Source of the DNA: Parazoarcus communis
GTDB taxonomy: Bacteria; Pseudomonadota; Gammaproteobacteria; Burkholderiales; Rhodocyclaceae
Direction of reading: 5' to 3'
DNA: 64,000 nucleotides
NCBI RefSeq assembly: GCF_003111645.1
Contig: NZ_CP022187.1
Span: 3,844,001 to 3,908,000 of the forward strand
The first letter of the stretch is position 1. The number at the start of each line of letters is the position of its first letter. The position numbers were made by a program, and so were the translations under genes. The notes beneath the pieces were generated by a model, which was not told where the DNA came from, ran no database searches, and saw only the letters and a program-made list of their open reading frames with translations. Positions 59,578 through 64,000 of this stretch are shown in pieces.

Positions 59578-61616
59578 TTGCCGACCACATTGTCGTACAT
59601 CATGAAGCGCGCGCTCTCGTGCAGCCCGCGTGCAAGTTTGGACAGACGCGCGAATTCCTCTGGATGGCTGGCCGAGACATCCTTCAGGGGCGCCTCGGCG
59701 GCGAGGTCGTGCATGCTTGCCTTGCTCCCGTCCGCGTTCATCCGCACCAGGTGCTTGCGGGTCACCGCACCGATGACCGGGAATGCGCCTTCGCGCAGGA
59801 TCACGGGTACCGCGCGCTCGCCTTCGGGCGCCGGGTACTGAAGGTCGCGTCCCATGGTTGCAGTGCCGAATTCGAGTCCAAGCATGCCGGCGACCGTCGG
59901 CATCAGGTCGACGAGGCTTGCGGCCTCGTCGACGAGGCGTGGCTGAATCAGTTTTGGCGCATGGATCATTGCGTGCACATGCGTGCTTTCCAGCCCCAAC
60001 AGTTCGAACGCAGGAGGCATGAAGGGCAGGGTGGAGATGCGGCCGTTATGGTCACCGAAGAGCACGAAGATCGTGTTGTCGTAGTAACCGCTCGCGCGCG
60101 CCATCTCGATGAAGCGACCAACGTTATGGTCGAGCAGTCTGACCGCATTGAACTGGGCCGTATTCTGGAATCCTGCCTGTTGCGCCTCGGCATCGGGAAT
60201 GGAGCTTGCGATGAACCCGTCATTGTCTTCGGGAATGGTGAATGGCCTGTGGTTGCCTGCGGTCTGAATGTAGGCAAAGAAAGGTCCCTTGCGTGCCTGC
60301 TCGCGCAGGATGGCATCGATCTCGCGAAACAGGTTCAGATCGGAGATGCCCCATACGTCATCGTTGGGCGCGCGCCAGTGGCCCTCCTCATAGAGCCTGA
60401 CCTTGTCGATGCTGCCGAGGACGAGTGCGTTCATGTTGGCCCATCCGGCGCTGCCTCCGACCGCGTAGATCTTCTCGTAGCCCCGCAGCGCGTTGATCAC
60501 CGAGTGCTGGGAACTGATGAAGGGGTTGCGCGTGGCGCTTTCGCTGCGCGCCGCATCGGGGATGCCGGTGATGCTGGCCCAGACGGTCTTGGCTGTGCCG
60601 GTAACCGGAACATGGAGATTGCGGAACAGCCAGCCTTCGCGGGCGAGGGCGTCCAGCTCGGGGGTGGGATCAAGCGGGTTGCCGAACAGGCCGGAGCGAC
60701 TCGCGCCAAGCGATTCGAGCATGATGAACACGACGTTGGGTGCTTGTGCGACCGGCAGGCGGTGCACATGCGGTTTGACCGTGCGCTGCATCGACAGTGT
60801 CGCGGGATCTGGCGAGTCGACCGACAGGTAGTGGGCGACGGTGTCGTAGTGTCGGCGGAGTTCGGCCAGATCGTATTTCTCGGGCGGGATCCGGTGGGTG
60901 TCGTAGATGAAGGTCACCGGGTTGAGACCGAGAGCGCCGACTGCAGCATTGCCGGAGAAGAATGCATCGCTCCAGCGCAGCGGTACCGGGTTCTCCGGGT
61001 TGATGTTGTCTACCCGGCCAAGCATCCCGAGAAGACCGAGCGCGGAAACCAGGACAATTCCTGCGATTGCGGGGAGCGGGCGGATCGGTTGCCGGCGTGG
61101 GCGGTCCAGCGTGACGCGTGCCGCCCTGAAGAGAAGACTGACGAAAGCTGCCGTCAGCGCGAGCCATCCGAGGCTGATCCAGACCACCGGGTAGCTCTCC
61201 CACAGCATGCGCGTCGAGATGTCCGCGTTTCCGGCGAAACGGAAGACCGTCGCGCTCAGCCGCTGGCCAAGATAGGAGTAGTGGCCGAAGTCGAGCACAT
61301 AGACCAGCAGCACCAGCAGGGTTGCCAGTGCGAGGTAGAGCCCGGTCAGTGCCCGGGTGAATCTGCTTCGCACCAGATTGACCCGCGGCAGGGATGCGGC
61401 GAATGCAACCGGCAGCATGATCAGCAGTGCGAGCCGAAGATCGAAGCGGAGTCCAATCGAGATTGTCTGAAGGATGACTCCGGTGCTTTCGCCGGCCAGT
61501 GCAGCATGATCCGCGGAGGCGATGAGGAAGCCGAGACGCAGGGCGGCGAACAGGATGAAGAAAAGCGTGACGCCTGCGCAGAGAAAGCGGATGCGCCGGG
61601 AGTGAAGCCAGGACAT
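59574..61616 (-). CDS. sulfatase-fold membrane transferase (LTA-synthase/phosphoethanolamine transferase-like)
   Basis: 680 residues: five N-terminal membrane helices (about residues 10-225), then a periplasmic sulfatase domain from about 290 with metal ligands in FIMLESLG, nucleophile Thr in TGTAKTVWASITG, and FGDHNGR near the end. Such enzymes move phosphoethanolamine or phosphoglycerol to periplasmic glycans; EptA-like and OpgB-like uses are both known. The likely target is LPS core or lipid A. Overlaps the kinase-like gene by ATGA. Confidence 0.85.
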   Translation of the reverse strand: MSWLHSRRIRFLCAGVTLFFILFAALRLGFLIASADHAALAGESTGVILQTISIGLRFDLRLALLIMLPVAFAASLPRVNLVRSRFTRALTGLYLALATLLVLLVYVLDFGHYSYLGQRLSATVFRFAGNADISTRMLWESYPVVWISLGWLALTAAFVSLLFRAARVTLDRPRRQPIRPLPAIAGIVLVSALGLLGMLGRVDNINPENPVPLRWSDAFFSGNAAVGALGLNPVTFIYDTHRIPPEKYDLAELRRHYDTVAHYLSVDSPDPATLSMQRTVKPHVHRLPVAQAPNVVFIMLESLGASRSGLFGNPLDPTPELDALAREGWLFRNLHVPVTGTAKTVWASITGIPDAARSESATRNPFISSQHSVINALRGYEKIYAVGGSAGWANMNALVLGSIDKVRLYEEGHWRAPNDDVWGISDLNLFREIDAILREQARKGPFFAYIQTAGNHRPFTIPEDNDGFIASSIPDAEAQQAGFQNTAQFNAVRLLDHNVGRFIEMARASGYYDNTIFVLFGDHNGRISTLPFMPPAFELLGLESTHVHAMIHAPKLIQPRLVDEAASLVDLMPTVAGMLGLEFGTATMGRDLQYPAPEGERAVPVILREGAFPVIGAVTRKHLVRMNADGSKASMHDLAAEAPLKDVSASHPEEFARLSKLARGLHESARFMMYDNVVGK

Positions 61617-61769
61617 GGAATAGCCTTATAAATTTGTCATTGCATGCGCGCAATACCGGTTCGCGTCGAACAGGATCACGTGCTGCGCCCGTCGGTGTGG
61701 TGACGGTACTGAGATGCAGTCATCTGCGCGCGCCGTGGCTGGCATTCGACGCGGATTGAGCGGCCCGCT

Positions 61770-63218
61770 TCAGCCTGCCGGAAGGTGAGCGTCAAGCCAT
61801 TCAGACAGGACACAGTCAGGCGGCCAGTTGCGCAACAGTCGCTTGCGGTCACGCTGCCAGGCGCGCTGGTGGGCTGCGTCACTGCGGTGCTGTTGCATTG
61901 CGTCGAGATCGATCAGTTGAACATCCTTGCCGTCCCACAGCAGATTCGTTGCCTTGAGGTCGCCGTGACTGATGCGCTCGCGGTACAGGGTGGCAAAGAG
62001 AATCTGCAGTGCGCTGGCTTCGGCTGGCGGTGGTGCGGAATCCGGGTCGAGGTGGGTCAGCAGGTCGATGCCGGGGCAGTGTTCGGTGATCAGCCATGCG
62101 CGTCCGCGCAACGGCCCCCAGCGCTCCTCGACGAGTGCCAGCGGGGTGGGGGTCGGAATGCCGAACAGGCGCAGGCGGTGGCCTTCGCGCCATGAATGCC
62201 AGCCGCGGCTCGGGCGCCACAGCCGCGACAGGGCGTGGCGCAGGTTCTTGAGGTTGTAGCGTTTCACCACGACCGGCTGAGCCCCGGTCAGCACGCTGGC
62301 AACGGTGCAGGTGTTGCCGCGCTTGAGCAGGGAGCCGGCTTCGATGGATGCATCGATGTCGTCGAGCAGCGGTGCGAGGCGATTGCGCTCGCTGCGCAGC
62401 ACGGCCTCGAAGCGCCTGAACCGGGACGTGACACTGAACAGCGAACAATCGCGCCCCGTCTTGTCGAGGTAGTCGCGCAAGCGCCACGCCAGTGCCGTCT
62501 TCAGTGCCCCGGCCTGCTCGGCGGTCGAGGGCATGTGCGGGTTGTTGTGGCGGTAAGCCTCCAGCAGGGGGGCGAGCGCTCCGTCCCAGGTGCGCGGGAG
62601 TTGTGCAATCAGCATGGCAAGGTCGCGCGCCGCGGCGGCGGAGGGAAGCGAGGGCCCGGCGTGAGTCTGCACGGCGTCGCCGTCGATCAGCAGCAGGCGG
62701 TTTTCATGCTGCAGAAAGTTGCCGAAATGAAGGTCTGAGTGCGTCAGGCCGGCTGCATGCAATTGCCCCAGCAGTGCAAAGGCAGGGGCGAGCGCTTCGC
62801 TTGCATCCGTCGCGGCAGGGCGGATGTCCGGCAGGGATTGCCAGACTTCGAGGAGGCTGCGGGCGTCAGCCAGGAAGCGGGTGAGCAGAACGTGGCCGCC
62901 CTCCGGCAGCGCTTCGGCAAGCAGCGCTGCGGGCGTCGGGATAGCGGCCTTGGTCAGGGCGGCAATGCCGGCATGTTCGCGCGACCAGTAGCGGGCGCTG
63001 CGCTTGTCGACAAAGAGCTTGGCGAGCACATGTTCGCCGTCCAGCACGGCTTCACCCACCACGCGTTTGCCCGGCAGCACGCGCAGCAGGCGAATGAGCT
63101 GCAACTCGCGTCCGTCCTTGAGGCGAATGCGGAATGCAGCGGGGGGCTGGCGGCCCGCCATCTGCAGGGCGGCAGCGTCGAGCAGGGGCGTCGTGCCCTC
63201 GGGGCGGGTGTCCGTCAT
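61770..63218 (-). CDS. tandem LPS kinase-like fusion protein
   Basis: 482 residues with two WaaP/InaA-like kinase domains. The first (to about 230) has HSDLHFGN at 160-167 and metal Asp179 in LIDGD; the second (about 290-482) has HGDLKATN from His418 and LIDLD at 435-439. Both loops keep the catalytic Asp. ATG 63218 is used (MTDTRPEG). Probably phosphorylates two sugar positions of the LPS core. I recall a similar two-domain protein in the P. aeruginosa core locus. Confidence 0.85.
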   Translation of the reverse strand: MTDTRPEGTTPLLDAAALQMAGRQPPAAFRIRLKDGRELQLIRLLRVLPGKRVVGEAVLDGEHVLAKLFVDKRSARYWSREHAGIAALTKAAIPTPAALLAEALPEGGHVLLTRFLADARSLLEVWQSLPDIRPAATDASEALAPAFALLGQLHAAGLTHSDLHFGNFLQHENRLLLIDGDAVQTHAGPSLPSAAAARDLAMLIAQLPRTWDGALAPLLEAYRHNNPHMPSTAEQAGALKTALAWRLRDYLDKTGRDCSLFSVTSRFRRFEAVLRSERNRLAPLLDDIDASIEAGSLLKRGNTCTVASVLTGAQPVVVKRYNLKNLRHALSRLWRPSRGWHSWREGHRLRLFGIPTPTPLALVEERWGPLRGRAWLITEHCPGIDLLTHLDPDSAPPPAEASALQILFATLYRERISHGDLKATNLLWDGKDVQLIDLDAMQQHRSDAAHQRAWQRDRKRLLRNWPPDCVLSEWLDAHLPAG

Positions 63219-63225
63219 GCCAGCC

Positions 63226-63975
63226 TCATTCGCGGCCGTCGAAGAAGCGCAGGATGTGGCGCACCCGCCTCCTGTCGCCGGCATCCAGTCGTGTCTTCTG
63301 CGTGTAGTCCAGATAGAAGCGCAGGCGCTGGGTGCGGGTCAGGTGGTACTTCGCCACCTTGTCGAGGCAGGCCAGGTCCTTGACGATCCGGTAGCGCAGG
63401 AATGGGCCCCACCAGAACTCGCCAGACGGGCAGTCGATCAGGTACAGGTGGGGTGTGTCCGCGTCGTCGACCAGCAGGTTGCGCCACTTCAGATCATTGT
63501 GCGTGAAGCGGTGGGCATGCATGATCCGCGTCATCTTCGCCAGCTGCCGCGATACCGCCGCGACCCAGCGCAGATCGGCTAGGCGCGCATCCTTGCGCAG
63601 CGCAAGCTGGTTCAGGTCGGTGGTGCCCGGCAGTTCGGCGGTGATCAGCGCACCGCGCAGGAATGCGCCTTTGCGTCGCTCCAGACCCCATCCGACCAGG
63701 GTGGCGGTGGGGATGCCCCACTCCGCGAAATGACGCAGGTTCTGCCACTCGGCCTGCACCCTGGGGCGGCCGAGCCAGCGGCGCAGCGGGTTCTTGCCGG
63801 CGCCGTGGTAACGCTTGACGTAGTAGCGACGCAGCCCTGCCGTAACACGCAATACCTGGCTGAGCGGGTCGGCCGCCACTTGCTCGCCTTCGAGCGCAAA
63901 GACGCTGTCGAGCGAAGCAAAAGCGCGTTCCGCGCTCGCATCGAGGGCGCCGGGATTGAGGGACCAGCGCATCAT
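63226..63975 (-). CDS. lipopolysaccharide kinase InaA/WaaP-type
   Basis: 249 residues: ATP-site Lys in RYYVKRYHG, catalytic loop HNDLKWRNLL and metal site LYLIDCPSG. Related enzymes phosphorylate heptose of the inner core, important for outer-membrane stability. It precedes the tandem-kinase gene by 7 bases. Start (ATG 63975 or 63972) is near the window edge, and an upstream part of the operon lies outside the window. Confidence 0.85.
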   Translation of the reverse strand: MMRWSLNPGALDASAERAFASLDSVFALEGEQVAADPLSQVLRVTAGLRRYYVKRYHGAGKNPLRRWLGRPRVQAEWQNLRHFAEWGIPTATLVGWGLERRKGAFLRGALITAELPGTTDLNQLALRKDARLADLRWVAAVSRQLAKMTRIMHAHRFTHNDLKWRNLLVDDADTPHLYLIDCPSGEFWWGPFLRYRIVKDLACLDKVAKYHLTRTQRLRFYLDYTQKTRLDAGDRRRVRHILRFFDGRE

Positions 63976-64000
63976 CGCTGCAATGCCGGGCGATTGGCGA

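Noticed and set aside
59469-61631. 720-residue plus-strand frame opposite the sulfatase-fold gene
   Set aside because: The minus-strand protein has intact membrane helices and catalytic motifs; the plus frame has none.
1-64000. tRNA, rRNA, CRISPR arrays, prophage or complete insertion sequences
   Set aside because: No cloverleaf with TTCGA-type arm, no regularly spaced repeats, and no transposase, integrase or phage structural gene was recognised on either strand.

Overview
The window is GC-rich chromosomal DNA from a Gram-negative betaproteobacterium. The closest impression is Rhodocyclales (an Azoarcus, Aromatoleum or Thauera-like genome). This rests on the zapA-6S RNA order, the long TrpS, the Omp32-like porin, a TAXI-type TRAP transporter, and lipopolysaccharide (LPS) core genes of the heptosyltransferase and WaaP-kinase kind. 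The genus is an inference from recalled gene content, not a measured similarity. I see no prophage, complete insertion sequence, CRISPR array, tRNA or rRNA.

Layout. 0-3.7 kb: small exported helical protein, trpS, PACE efflux protein, murB. 3.7-19.2 kb: surface-glycan locus A. A minus-strand run (15.7 to 3.7 kb) carries a GT39 membrane transferase, a tyrosine phosphatase, MsbA, two sialyltransferase-like proteins of different families, an O-antigen ligase, a pyruvyltransferase-like protein, and a heptosyltransferase-GT4-GT4 cassette ending in a polysaccharide deacetylase. A second, paralogous heptosyltransferase-GT4-GT4 cassette points the other way (15.9-19.2 kb), so locus A is flanked by inverted paralogous cassettes. 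19.2-24.6 kb: apaH, olsA/olsB (ornithine lipids), ilvD, a small coiled coil, zapA and 6S RNA. 24.6-27.8 kb: TRAP permease and TAXI binding protein. 28.0-31.4 kb: trkH convergent with a KdpE-like regulator and a shortened KdpD-like kinase, with a candidate KdpE box in front of trkH.

31.5-36.3 kb: TSUP and LysE exporters, a ModE-type regulator divergent from an orphan TupA, an MBL-fold hydrolase, mscL. 36.5-42.8 kb: TRIC-type channel, nitronate monooxygenase-like oxidoreductase behind an operator-like palindrome, a 184-nt nested hairpin, LivH/LivM/LivK-type genes without their ATPases, ubiX, and a LON-domain protein. 42.8-51 kb: trxC inside an imperfect inverted repeat that contains its own 3' end, mutY, flavin reductase, diguanylate cyclase, hypF, and a major porin.

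51-64 kb: surface-glycan locus B. A second MsbA and four glycosyltransferase or glycosyltransferase-like genes on the plus strand converge on a tightly overlapping minus-strand run: acetyltransferase, second O-antigen-ligase-like protein, kinase-like protein, sulfatase-fold phospho-transferase, tandem-kinase fusion and WaaP/InaA-type kinase.

Together loci A and B probably build, phosphorylate, decorate and export the LPS core and outer glycan. Each locus has its own MsbA-like flippase and its own ligase-like protein, which suggests two glycolipid routes or an old duplication that diverged.
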